Shown: one piece after another, positions 8,751 through 17,399 of the stretch
How the letters are laid out: every line of letters begins with the position of its first letter
How positions within the stretch are numbered: position 1 is the first letter of the stretch
NCBI GenBank assembly: GCA_028694795.1
Contig: JAQVKF010000013.1
Span: forward strand, 1 to 38,070
DNA: 38,070 nt
Direction of reading: 5' to 3'
From: Thermoguttaceae bacterium
GTDB taxonomy: Bacteria; Planctomycetota; Planctomycetia; Pirellulales; Thermoguttaceae
Program-made: the position numbers and the translations under genes
The notes under the pieces: model-generated
What the model was told of the DNA's origin: nothing
Database searches by the model: none
What the model saw: only the letters and a program-made list of their open reading frames with translations

Positions 8751-9464
8751 CTAAGGATCTTCCGTCAAACCGTATCGAGAGACACGACATTCGACTTTTT
8801 CCGCGGTCGTCTCGTCAATTTTTTCACGATCGAGCATCGACGGAGCCTTCTCCTGAGTCGCAAACGGTCGTTCACTTCGCAACGTTTGCCCAGTGATTTC
8901 GTCCGGCGTTACCCGAATATTTTTCGGTATCGCGAGCCAAACGTCGTGAGCGGCGTTCGTTTTTTTCGTCTTTTCATCCTGATTTTGGGGCGGTATGCAA
9001 ACCATTCCATTTTTAAGAAATGTTCGAAATTGCGGATAGGATAACGTCACTTGTTCCGCCTTTTGCCAAGTATTCCATCCCCACCACAATCCGACACCCA
9101 GCAACAGGAAAATGATCACGCCGGATACTCCACTTAACCGAGGCTTTTTCGGCGAATTAGAACCCTTGAAACGCTCTTTTTCCCGCGAACGCTCCGTGGG
9201 AGTGTCTCGGTCCGATTTTTTTGAAACATTTTTTGTTTCTGTCGTTACCGATTCGGGGGGTTGGGGTAATAATTCCGATGGTGAGAGCGTAGATTCCGGC
9301 TGTGCGGACACCGATTCGGGGGGAGGAGACGTGGGTTCTGTCCGAACGACGTGATCCAGCACCAATCCATTTTTATTTTGCGTATCTTCTCCAATATCAC
9401 CCCGTACAGGTTCCACTTCTTTCGGTGGATCATTTTCGGACGCACGATTCATTTCGGGATTCAT
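8751..9464 (-). CDS. ftsH: FtsH N-terminal part (cytoplasmic extension, first TM, periplasmic domain), ended by in-frame TAG
   Basis: The ATG at 9464 is preferred to a TTG at 9473, which has no spacing from the AAAAGG ribosome site. Residues 1 to about 115 are a Pro/Glu/Ser/Lys-rich extension not found in classical FtsH. A transmembrane helix follows (VIIFLLLGVGLWWGW), then the FtsH extracytoplasmic domain beginning VTLSYPQFRTFL. The frame stops at TAG (8753-8751) in the sequence TEDP-stop-LLTLLER, where FtsH proteins usually read DPELL or similar. A single base change (for example GAG to TAG) explains it. Translation continues in the same frame into the catalytic part. This could be a nonsense mutation, a sequencing or assembly error, or a readthrough site. 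Confidence 0.8.
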   Translation of the reverse strand: MNPEMNRASENDPPKEVEPVRGDIGEDTQNKNGLVLDHVVRTEPTSPPPESVSAQPESTLSPSELLPQPPESVTTETKNVSKKSDRDTPTERSREKERFKGSNSPKKPRLSGVSGVIIFLLLGVGLWWGWNTWQKAEQVTLSYPQFRTFLKNGMVCIPPQNQDEKTKKTNAAHDVWLAIPKNIRVTPDEITGQTLRSERPFATQEKAPSMLDREKIDETTAEKVECRVSRYGLTEDP

Positions 9465-9607
9465 GGATGACAACCTTTTCTGAAACCGTTAATTGTGATA
9501 GTATGGAGATTGGAAAACGTTTGTGTCGCCAAATGTGTTGGGCACTATGGGTTTCGGTCCCTACTCACACCCCTTTATATTACCCGTTTTAACGTATTTC
9601 GTCGAGC

Positions 9608-10942
9608 GTGTCCCCAAAAATGGATGATTTAGAGTTTTTGCCATCCCCGTCCTCTCCCATTCCAGAAGCTGGTAAGCCGTCGCATCGGTCAAACTCAGCG
9701 TCGTCTGGGGTAAACGTGTCGGATTTGTCCGAAGTGTCGGAGTCGGTGGTCGTATTGGGCAGCACGGGTAGTATCGGTCGAAGTGCGTTGGATGTAATCG
9801 CGGCATCCGGTGGTCAATTACGGCCTTGGGCACTTTCGGCGCATCGTAATGTGCGGTTATTTGCCGAACAGATCGCTCGCTTTCGCCCACGTTACGCGGT
9901 TTTGACCTCCGAACTGGCCTACCACGAGTTCCGTAAGGAGCATATGTCGGTTTTGTCGGCGAATGTGAAAAAAGAGTCGTCGGATGGGATCAATGGAACA
10001 GACTGGACATCGACGACGGAACTTTTGTATGGTGACGAGGGGATTCGTCAGGTGGTACGAGACGCGCGGACCGACATCGTGCTTTCGGCGATTGTGGGCA
10101 TTGCGGGGTTAGCGGGCACGTGGGAGGCGGTCGACGCGGGAAAAACAGTGGCCTTGGCGAATAAAGAAAGCCTCGTGGTTGGTGGTGACTTGATTACCCG
10201 TCGCGCGGCACAGAGTGGTTCGCAAATTCTGCCGGTCGATAGCGAACATAGCGCGATTTTCCAAGCGTTGCGTTGCGGAAAACGGTCCGAAGTGGCAAAA
10301 ATCTGGTTGACCGCCAGTGGTGGTCCTTTTTATGCGACACCCTTGGAACAGCTTGCCGCGATTACGCCACGGCAGGCATTGGCCCATCCGACATGGAGTA
10401 TGGGGCCAAAAGTCACGATTGATTCCGCGACGCTCATGAATAAGGCGTTGGAATTGATTGAGGCACGTTGGTTATTCGGAGCAACGGCGGCGGAGTTGGG
10501 CGTGGTGATCCATCCACAATCAATCGTCCATTCGATGGTCGAATATCGCGATGGAAGCGTCATTGCACAACTGGGGATTCCGGATATGCGTCTTCCAATT
10601 CACCACGCGTTGTACCGTGCAAAACGTCCGGAGAGTGTCGCAAGGCGGCTCGATTGGCGTGAGATGCGACGATTGGAATTTTATCCTCCGGACGCGGTAA
10701 AATTTCCGGCTATTTCGCTCGGATTACAGGTCATTCGGGAGGGGGGCGTATTGGGTGCGGTACTCAACGCAGCCAACGAGGTGGCGGTCGCCGCATTTTT
10801 AGATCAAAAGATATCATTTCAACGCATTGTACCGATCGTCGAGAAGGCGGTCTCCACATACACAAACCGACCAGTGGAATCGCTTGCGCAACTTGCGGAG
10901 ACGGACGCCACGGTTCGGGAGGAGGTTTTACGTTGGCTTTGA
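9608..10942 (+). CDS. dxr: 1-deoxy-D-xylulose 5-phosphate reductoisomerase
   Basis: Catalyses the NADPH-dependent conversion of 1-deoxy-D-xylulose 5-phosphate to 2-C-methyl-D-erythritol 4-phosphate, the committed step of the MEP isoprenoid pathway. It has the NADPH-binding motif LGSTGSIGRSALDVI near residue 50, ANKESLV, the metal-site motif DSEHSAIFQAL, the substrate loop TWSMGPKVTIDSATLMNKALE, and the C-terminal domain with LNAANEVAVAAFL. The GTG at 9608 and the ATG at 9620 are both possible starts and neither has a strong ribosome site. Either way a Ser/Pro-rich extension of about 40 residues precedes the Rossmann fold. The last ten bases overlap rseP, so the two are probably translationally coupled. 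Confidence 0.95.
   Translation: MSPKMDDLEFLPSPSSPIPEAGKPSHRSNSASSGVNVSDLSEVSESVVVLGSTGSIGRSALDVIAASGGQLRPWALSAHRNVRLFAEQIARFRPRYAVLTSELAYHEFRKEHMSVLSANVKKESSDGINGTDWTSTTELLYGDEGIRQVVRDARTDIVLSAIVGIAGLAGTWEAVDAGKTVALANKESLVVGGDLITRRAAQSGSQILPVDSEHSAIFQALRCGKRSEVAKIWLTASGGPFYATPLEQLAAITPRQALAHPTWSMGPKVTIDSATLMNKALELIEARWLFGATAAELGVVIHPQSIVHSMVEYRDGSVIAQLGIPDMRLPIHHALYRAKRPESVARRLDWREMRRLEFYPPDAVKFPAISLGLQVIREGGVLGAVLNAANEVAVAAFLDQKISFQRIVPIVEKAVSTYTNRPVESLAQLAETDATVREEVLRWL
10917..10935 (+). promoter_or_regulatory. Strong ribosome site selecting a TTG start for rseP
   Basis: GGGAGGAGG (10917-10925) lies seven bases before TTG (10933-10935), inside the end of dxr. No in-frame ATG occurs until codon 27, so TTG is the most likely start, with initiation after termination on dxr. 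Confidence 0.6.
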
Positions 10943-13389
10943 ATTTCGCAACACTCACTGGTGGGGTATTTGGCATATTCGGCGGTTCGACATTCGCGGA
11001 ATCGACGAGCATGTGGTCGGACATGATTGATTTTTGGGTCCCGAAACTCGCGGCGATTTTAGGATTTGGCTTTTTGATTTTTATCCACGAGTTAGGCCAT
11101 TTTCTCGCGGCCAAGGCGTGCGGCGTCCAATGTGACCGATTTTATCTCGGTTTTGGCAAGGCGATCATCAAAAAGAAATGGGGCGGCACGGAATATGGAA
11201 TCGGTTGGATTCCACTCGGTGGTTACGTCATGATGCTCGGACAGGACGACGATCCGCGTAAATTAAAAGAAGAAACCGAACGAGCCAAACAGAAAACGGC
11301 TCCAATGCTGGCCAATCCCGAAAACAACGATGGCGATCACGCTAACGATGTCGATGAGAATGCCGCGACCAGCGGTCCAGTGGCAGGTGGTAACGCGAGC
11401 GGTGAATTCGATCCGCGAAGTTATCTGGCAAAACCGGTGTGGCAGCGGATGATTATCATTTCGGCGGGCGTGTTCATGAATTTTGTGGCGGCGATTTTTC
11501 TCGGCGCATGGGCATACGCCCATGGCGTGAATGAAGTTTCGCCGGAGATCGGAGCATTGCGAGCGGGTGGCGGTGCGTGGGAAGCTGGCCTCGATGTCGG
11601 TGATCGTATCGAACAGATCGGCGACGAAAAGATTAACAATTATAAAGATATGAACATTGCGGTGACCTTCGGTCCGAGTGGTACGGACGGTGACGGTCAT
11701 GCGGTTTCGGTACCGGTGGCGGTTTCTCGACGTGGGGTGGATGGACAGTTTCGTACGGTCGTGCTTGACGTAACGCCGCGGATTTTCCCCGGCGAATCAC
11801 GTGCACGTTTCGGGACCTCTTCGTCGCAAACGCCGACCATAGCTCCGCTTGGTGATGTGCTTCCGGGATATTTGCCACAGTGGCAGCGTGATTTTTATCG
11901 TGATTTTGGCGGACGAACGATTACGGCGGTCGATGTGCTGGAATCTGCCAGTGGTACGGTGAGCGATTCTACGGTCCAAACGACTGGAATGAAAACGCTT
12001 GAAACCCGTTCGATCCATGTTTATGCCGATTTGGCGAAAGTTTTTGCGCGTTATCCAGAGCGGGCGTTGCGATTTCATTTTGCGGCAGAAGGAAAGCAAC
12101 CGGAGGCGATGACCGTCGTGCCACCAGTGCCAATGATGTTGCCAATCCAGAAAAATACGGATGCCGCGATGGTATCACAGGTCGGTCCGATCGTGCGAGT
12201 GCGTAAGAATTCGGCCGCCTTTCAAGCGGGATTGCAGAATGGCGATCGGATCATCGCCATGGATGGCGAACCGCTTGGCGATGCGATCCTATTCGCGCAA
12301 AAGATGCGTCAGAAAGCGTTTTCGGAAAATCCAACCGTAAAATTAACCGTGGAACGCGCGGCCACCCCGAATACCGCTGATGCCGCAGAATCGAACGAAG
12401 AAAAATCGACCACAGCCGAATCGGCTTCCGTCGGCGAAACGACTCCGGTTGGAGTGGCCGCCACGGAGGTGACTTCCGCGTCTGATGCGAACCCCACGGA
12501 AGTACCGTCTGACACAAAAGAAGCGACTCAAACAGAGACGACCACCTTGGTGAACACGGAAGAGGTGAGTGTGACGCTTGAACCGGTCGAACGGTTTGAT
12601 GCGCCAACGATTGCCGCAGATCCCACAGTAGTGATGGGCGATCCACTTTCGATTCCGCAGTTGGGCGTGGCGTTGGAATCAATCGTCCCGGAGGGTTTGA
12701 CCCACGCACAGTTCCTGCTGCCGGAATCGGTCGAGGGTATGGACGCCGCGACATGGCAAACGAAACGTGCCGAATTGACCGAACAACTGAATGTGATTTC
12801 CTTTGCGGATGGTGTGAGTTGGCCATGTTTTGTCGAGCTTTGCCAACAATACTTCCCGATGGGAACCCGTGCCGTATTGGAGGGGAACCGTCCGCCATCC
12901 ACACGAATCGAGGCCGATCTGGTCGCCTCGACGACCCTTTTCCAACCGAACCACGGTGTGACCTGTATGCCCGCCATCACGCTGGTTCAAGCGAAATCGT
13001 GCGGCGAAGCAATGCGATACGGTGTGGATGAAACGGTGACCGGAGCAGGATTGGTCTTCCGTGTTCTTGGTAATATAGGAAAACTAAAGAAAGATATCGG
13101 CGGTCCGATTGCGATTTTCAAGGGCGCAAATGACACGGCGGCGGCGGGACTTTCGCCTTATCTGATCTTTTTGGTCATGATCAGCGCGAACCTTGCGGTG
13201 CTGAATATTCTGCCGATTCCGGCACTGGACGGTGGACATCTCGTATTCCTCTTGTGGGAGGGCGTGACGGGAAAACGTCCGAACGAATCGGTACAAGTCG
13301 CGTTGACGATGATCGGCATTGCGCTTCTCATGACGCTGATGTTCTGGGCGATCGGTCTGGATATCGCGAGGCTGTTCGGACTGATGTAA
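10933..13389 (+). CDS. rseP: Membrane-embedded zinc metalloprotease RseP (site-2 protease family)
   Basis: An 818-residue intramembrane protease. It has the zinc-binding HELGH at residues 52-56 in the first membrane helix, GGYVMMLGQ, a membrane segment near FMNFVAAIFLGAW, two PDZ domains (around GAWEAGLDVGDRIEQIG and SAAFQAGLQNGDRIIAMDG), and the C-terminal NILPIPALDGGH motif supplying the third zinc ligand. Family members cleave anti-sigma factors and signal-peptide remnants in the membrane. It is much longer than E. coli RseP (about 450 residues). The extra sequence is an N-terminal segment of about 30 residues, an Asp/Asn-rich insertion near residue 130, and a Ser/Thr/Glu-rich linker near residues 480-555. 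It follows dxr, a pairing common in bacteria. Confidence 0.92.
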   Translation: MALNFATLTGGVFGIFGGSTFAESTSMWSDMIDFWVPKLAAILGFGFLIFIHELGHFLAAKACGVQCDRFYLGFGKAIIKKKWGGTEYGIGWIPLGGYVMMLGQDDDPRKLKEETERAKQKTAPMLANPENNDGDHANDVDENAATSGPVAGGNASGEFDPRSYLAKPVWQRMIIISAGVFMNFVAAIFLGAWAYAHGVNEVSPEIGALRAGGGAWEAGLDVGDRIEQIGDEKINNYKDMNIAVTFGPSGTDGDGHAVSVPVAVSRRGVDGQFRTVVLDVTPRIFPGESRARFGTSSSQTPTIAPLGDVLPGYLPQWQRDFYRDFGGRTITAVDVLESASGTVSDSTVQTTGMKTLETRSIHVYADLAKVFARYPERALRFHFAAEGKQPEAMTVVPPVPMMLPIQKNTDAAMVSQVGPIVRVRKNSAAFQAGLQNGDRIIAMDGEPLGDAILFAQKMRQKAFSENPTVKLTVERAATPNTADAAESNEEKSTTAESASVGETTPVGVAATEVTSASDANPTEVPSDTKEATQTETTTLVNTEEVSVTLEPVERFDAPTIAADPTVVMGDPLSIPQLGVALESIVPEGLTHAQFLLPESVEGMDAATWQTKRAELTEQLNVISFADGVSWPCFVELCQQYFPMGTRAVLEGNRPPSTRIEADLVASTTLFQPNHGVTCMPAITLVQAKSCGEAMRYGVDETVTGAGLVFRVLGNIGKLKKDIGGPIAIFKGANDTAAAGLSPYLIFLVMISANLAVLNILPIPALDGGHLVFLLWEGVTGKRPNESVQVALTMIGIALLMTLMFWAIGLDIARLFGLM

Positions 13390-13460
13390 ACCGATATAAG
13401 AATGAGGATACCGCAGAGAATTCGATATCCAAAGAGAATTCAACGAATAGGAATGATTCC

Positions 13461-14846
13461 ATGACGACATCTGAACCCTTCTTAAAAATACCCCATTTTG
13501 ACAGCCGAAACGAAAATATTCACACGATGATGAAGGCGTTGCGTCAAAAACTTTCGCCCCGCGGTAATATAGTTTCCGCCGCGGGTCGTCAACGGACGAT
13601 CGAAATTTTTGGCGAACCGCTCACGCCGCAGCAGACGGTGGACAAAATTTGTAACGACGTCCAGACAATGGGGTTAGAAGCGGTTCTGGACTATTCGAAA
13701 CGGATCGACCATGCGGAGCTGACCGCGGGGACCGTGCGGGTTCCGCTGTCGGAATTACAGGCGGCTCATGCGGCGGCGGATCCCGAATATTTAGCGGCGG
13801 TCCGGCGGATTCGCTCGCGAATTGAACGCTTCCAAAAGGCAATTCTCCATCAAAATGTGCGCATTGAGGTCGAAGATGGATATCTGGAAGAATGGTATCG
13901 TCCACTGCATCGGGTCGGCTGTTGCGTTCCGGGTGGTGCGGCGGCCTATCCGTCGAGTGTCTTGATGAATTGTGTGCCGGCCCAGGTCGCTTGTGTCGAT
14001 GAAATCGCTGTCATGGCGCCACCGACGGCCACTGGTTCGTATAATCCCGATATGTTGGCAACTTGTTACGAGATTGGCATTACAGAAGTTTACCGCCTGG
14101 GCGGGGCGCAGGGCGTAGCGGCGTTGGCGTATGGTGTGACGGCAGCGAATTGCGAGGTGGTGATTCCGAAGGTCGATAAAATCGTTGGACCGGGCAATCT
14201 TTTTGTGGCTTTGGCAAAGCGGCACGTTTTTGGCGAGGTGGCGATTGATTCGATCGCGGGACCGAGTGAAGTGGTCGTGATTGTTGATTCGACGACCCGT
14301 GCGGATTATACGGCTTACGATTTACTGGCTCAAGCGGAACACTCTCCCGGGGCGAGTATTTTAATCGGTTGGGATGCGGCGGCACTCGAACGTGCGGAAG
14401 CGGAAATCGCCAAACGCTTCGGACCATTGGAACGAGGGCAGTTGGCACGCCAGTCGATGGAGGAGTTTGGAGCGATTATTCTAGCGAAAGACGCGGAAGA
14501 TGCTTGTTGTTTGACGGATGAAATCGCACCGGAACATCTCCACATTGCGACGGAAAACGCTCGTGAGCTGGCCATGAAGATACGGAACGCGGGAGCGATT
14601 TTCCTCGGCAACCATACGCCGGTCGCGTTGGGTGATTATGCTGCGGGGCCGTCGCATACATTGCCGACCAGCGGCACCGCACGATTTGCCTCCGGGCTTT
14701 CCGCAAACGACTTTTTGCGTCCACACAGCGTCCAACATTTTGAACGAGCGGGACTTGATCATCTGGCCGACGATGTTTATCAGATGGCGACGAAAGAGGG
14801 ACTGACGGCCCACCGCGCGAGCGTCGAAATACGACGCAGCCGATAG
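13461..14846 (+). CDS. hisD: Histidinol dehydrogenase
   Basis: Catalyses the last two steps of histidine synthesis, L-histidinol to L-histidine, with two NAD+. The 461-residue frame carries the expected motifs in order: VPGGAAAYPSSVLMN, VYRLGGAQGVAALAYG, KIVGPGNLFVALAK, IAGPSEVVVI, AEHSPGAS, EIAPEHLHI and the zinc/substrate region GPSHTLPTSGTARFASGLS. The start is the ATG at 13461, with AGGAAT seven bases upstream; an open frame continues upstream inside rseP but has no support. The stop is TAG, which shows that TAG serves as a normal terminator in this genome. Confidence 0.95.
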   Translation: MTTSEPFLKIPHFDSRNENIHTMMKALRQKLSPRGNIVSAAGRQRTIEIFGEPLTPQQTVDKICNDVQTMGLEAVLDYSKRIDHAELTAGTVRVPLSELQAAHAAADPEYLAAVRRIRSRIERFQKAILHQNVRIEVEDGYLEEWYRPLHRVGCCVPGGAAAYPSSVLMNCVPAQVACVDEIAVMAPPTATGSYNPDMLATCYEIGITEVYRLGGAQGVAALAYGVTAANCEVVIPKVDKIVGPGNLFVALAKRHVFGEVAIDSIAGPSEVVVIVDSTTRADYTAYDLLAQAEHSPGASILIGWDAAALERAEAEIAKRFGPLERGQLARQSMEEFGAIILAKDAEDACCLTDEIAPEHLHIATENARELAMKIRNAGAIFLGNHTPVALGDYAAGPSHTLPTSGTARFASGLSANDFLRPHSVQHFERAGLDHLADDVYQMATKEGLTAHRASVEIRRSR

Positions 14847-14948
14847 GTCCCTCCATGATGGATGATCGCAAGGATCGCAACCATGCGGTACTATTTTTTC
14901 GACCGATTTCAATAAAAGATAGGCTGATTTGTGCTTTGGCACGGACGA

Positions 14949-14990
14949 TTCTTATCGACATGCTTACGATAAGAAAAGAGTCGTAAGCGT
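14949..14990 (+). promoter_or_regulatory. Two overlapping, mutually exclusive hairpins in the leader of the GH127 gene
   Basis: Hairpin 1 pairs TTCTTATCG (14949-14957) with CGATAAGAA (14967-14975), nine perfect pairs. Hairpin 2 pairs ATGCTTACGA (14960-14969) with TCGTAAGCGT (14981-14990), ten pairs with one G-T wobble. Bases 14967-14969 are needed by both, so only one can form at a time. The structures end about 25 bases before the ribosome site of the next gene. This is the layout of an attenuator, RNA switch or compound operator. No known riboswitch class is recognised. Confidence 0.45.
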
Positions 14991-15028
14991 TCCACAGCAT
15001 CCAATATCCAATGGAAAGGGGTGGCGTA

Positions 15029-17269
15029 ATGGGAAAAAACAAAATGCTCCCGTTTGGTATCTTTATTTGGGGGATATTTCTCATTTTCGGACTTACGCGG
15101 CCAATTGTCGCCCAGAACTCGGCTGCAATCGCCCAAGACTCGGCAGTCGCTCAGGACTCGGACCCGGTTCATGCCTTACGAGGTCACCGTGTTTTTGAGC
15201 CGCTTCCGGCGGGAGCGGTCAAGCCGTCTGGTTGGTTGCGAGATTGGGCGCTGGCGGCCAAAAATGGCTACACCGCCGTGATGGATGACGTTGATCCTGA
15301 ATTCACACGCGCTTGGACGGCTGATTTTTCTCCCACCTGTCCAGTAGGAGACTGGGGACATGGAAGTTGGTCGTATGAGGGTGGCGGTTACTGGTTTGAT
15401 GGTTTGGTCCGTTTGGCGTATCAGCTGGAAGACAAAGAGCTTTTGGCAATGGTGAGCCGTCGTTTGGCACCGGTGTTGGAGCATGCCACTCCAGAGGGAA
15501 TCGGGCATTTTTATTGGCTCAATCGGAAGAACGAATCGGATTTATCTTCCGTGCGTCCGGACTACGGTTGGGGATTGTGGGCGAGCGGTCTTTATGGGCG
15601 TGCTATGATCACATACTACGGGGCTTCGGGCGATGAGCGAGCCTTGCGAGCCATGCAGTGTGCTGACGATTCGAGCGATATCGGTTGTATCACTATCGCG
15701 GGGTTGGGTTCTCCGCCGAATAATGCGATCAACGCTTGTGAAGACTACGCTCGAAGTGGTGACACAGGAGTGGCCGAAACACTCACGCGATTTTTTGAAC
15801 ATCGTGATGTGGAATGGCAATCGCTCTGGGAGCCGTATCGAACGCCGCCGGTCGATGCGCTTTGGTGTGGTGAAAAGCATTATCCGGAAGATTGGGTCAT
15901 GCGATTTCATGGCGTATTTTTGAACGAAACGCTTGCCGGCTGGGCCGCAGGAACGCTGTGGACGGGACGCCCTGAATTTTTGGAGACCGCCGTCGCTTGG
16001 CAAAAGCTGATGGATGAAAAATGTCTCCAACCGTATGGCGCGTTGGTGGAGGACGAACTTTACGGGCCGACAGGAGCGTACCGTTGTACAGAGACTTGCA
16101 CGCTGGCGGCGGAACTTTGGCGACGGATTCAGATGTTTACGATGACCGGTGTGGGTGAAGACGCCGATCGGGTGGAACGTCTCTTTTTCAACGCCGGCGC
16201 AGGAACCACCACTCGCGATTTTACGCAACATGTGTATTTTCAGCAGCCAAATCGCATCAGTCCGAACTCGTTCATTTATTCGTGGGGCAACAAAACGAAC
16301 TGTACGTTCCGGCGTAAGCATTATCCGCTGTGCTGTACCGCGGGTGTGAATCGAATTTTGCCGACGTACATTCAGTACCAATGGATGAAGACATCCGATC
16401 AGGGATTGGCCGCCATTCTCTATGCACCGAACCGATTGGACACCACCGTTCGTGGAACGCGGGTTTCCATTGATTCCACGACGGATTATCCATTCCAAGA
16501 AACGGTAACGATGAGTCTCACGCTGGATCAATCGACCGCGTTTCCAATTTTACTACGAATTCCCCAATGGTGTAAAAATCCGACCGTCACGCTCAACCAT
16601 GAGAAAATAAATCTCACGACCGAGGAACGTCCATTTCTACGTATTGAGAGAACGTGGAACACCGGCGATACGATCGTCTTGAATTTTCCCATGGAGCCAC
16701 GTCTGGAACAGGGGATAGATCGCAATGCCAAATCGGTCACCATGCCGACCGGAGGGGCTTGGGGCAAAGGTTCCGTGCTGGGTCAGTTTGCCAATACGGA
16801 ACTTTCCGGAGTGCCATGCGCTTCGATTTCGCTTGGTCCATTGCTGTTCGCATTACCGATACCGGAAGAAAATGGTGATGAGAACAAGCCCGTTCACGAC
16901 GCGGCGTGGCAATACGCACTTGATCCGAATCATGCGTTGGACGCGGTGACGGTGGAACGCAGCGACGTACCACATCCGTGGGCTTGGCCGCGGGAGGCTC
17001 CGATCCAGCTAAGAGTTCAAGCGTGTTCGGCACAATGGACACACGATACCGAGTTTCCACGCCTTCCGAAGGCCGATGAAATGGAGATTGGTGCATCCCG
17101 TACCATTTCCCTCATCCCCTACGGTTGCGCAAAACTTCGTGTTTCCATGTTCCCTGTGGCCGAGCAGCCGTCCCCATCGACTATCACGGAAAATGAGCCA
17201 GCGCCCGCCGCCGATGCCGCTCATCCCGAAAGCGATGTTGCCTCTCCCGACCGCGATACAGGCAAGTGA
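15029..17269 (+). CDS. Secreted GH127-type beta-L-arabinofuranosidase
   Basis: A 746-residue enzyme likely to remove L-arabinofuranose residues from plant glycans or glycoproteins. The ATG at 15029 is chosen over 15011 because AAAGGGGTGG lies before it. The N-terminus is a signal peptide (MGKNK, hydrophobic core, cleavage near VAQ). The alpha/alpha-barrel region contains GYWFDGLVRLAYQL and YGWGLWASGLYGRAM. The GH127 zinc-thiolate site is present: Glu355 and Cys357 in TETC, and Cys435-Cys436 in LCCTAGVNR. The 78-residue gap between Cys357 and Cys435 matches the 77 residues between the equivalent cysteines of the characterised enzyme HypBA1, so the family nucleophile should be Cys435. A beta-sandwich domain and a Pro/Ala/Asp-rich tail follow. 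The exact substrate is not known. Confidence 0.88.
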   Translation: MGKNKMLPFGIFIWGIFLIFGLTRPIVAQNSAAIAQDSAVAQDSDPVHALRGHRVFEPLPAGAVKPSGWLRDWALAAKNGYTAVMDDVDPEFTRAWTADFSPTCPVGDWGHGSWSYEGGGYWFDGLVRLAYQLEDKELLAMVSRRLAPVLEHATPEGIGHFYWLNRKNESDLSSVRPDYGWGLWASGLYGRAMITYYGASGDERALRAMQCADDSSDIGCITIAGLGSPPNNAINACEDYARSGDTGVAETLTRFFEHRDVEWQSLWEPYRTPPVDALWCGEKHYPEDWVMRFHGVFLNETLAGWAAGTLWTGRPEFLETAVAWQKLMDEKCLQPYGALVEDELYGPTGAYRCTETCTLAAELWRRIQMFTMTGVGEDADRVERLFFNAGAGTTTRDFTQHVYFQQPNRISPNSFIYSWGNKTNCTFRRKHYPLCCTAGVNRILPTYIQYQWMKTSDQGLAAILYAPNRLDTTVRGTRVSIDSTTDYPFQETVTMSLTLDQSTAFPILLRIPQWCKNPTVTLNHEKINLTTEERPFLRIERTWNTGDTIVLNFPMEPRLEQGIDRNAKSVTMPTGGAWGKGSVLGQFANTELSGVPCASISLGPLLFALPIPEENGDENKPVHDAAWQYALDPNHALDAVTVERSDVPHPWAWPREAPIQLRVQACSAQWTHDTEFPRLPKADEMEIGASRTISLIPYGCAKLRVSMFPVAEQPSPSTITENEPAPAADAAHPESDVASPDRDTGK

Positions 17270-17399
17270 GTCTGGTGGCGGTCAAGAAGCGCCGAATGCC
17301 CGACGGCCTTTGGATAAAACGCCCATACTTTCCGGAAACGGATAGAATAGTATGAGATGACGTACTTGAACCGATTGTACACGTCCCTGAGGTTTTGCC

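Noticed and set aside
8751-8753. Genome-wide reassignment of TAG to an amino acid
   Set aside because: hisD and the receiver-domain gene end in TAG at the expected protein ends, so TAG works as a stop.
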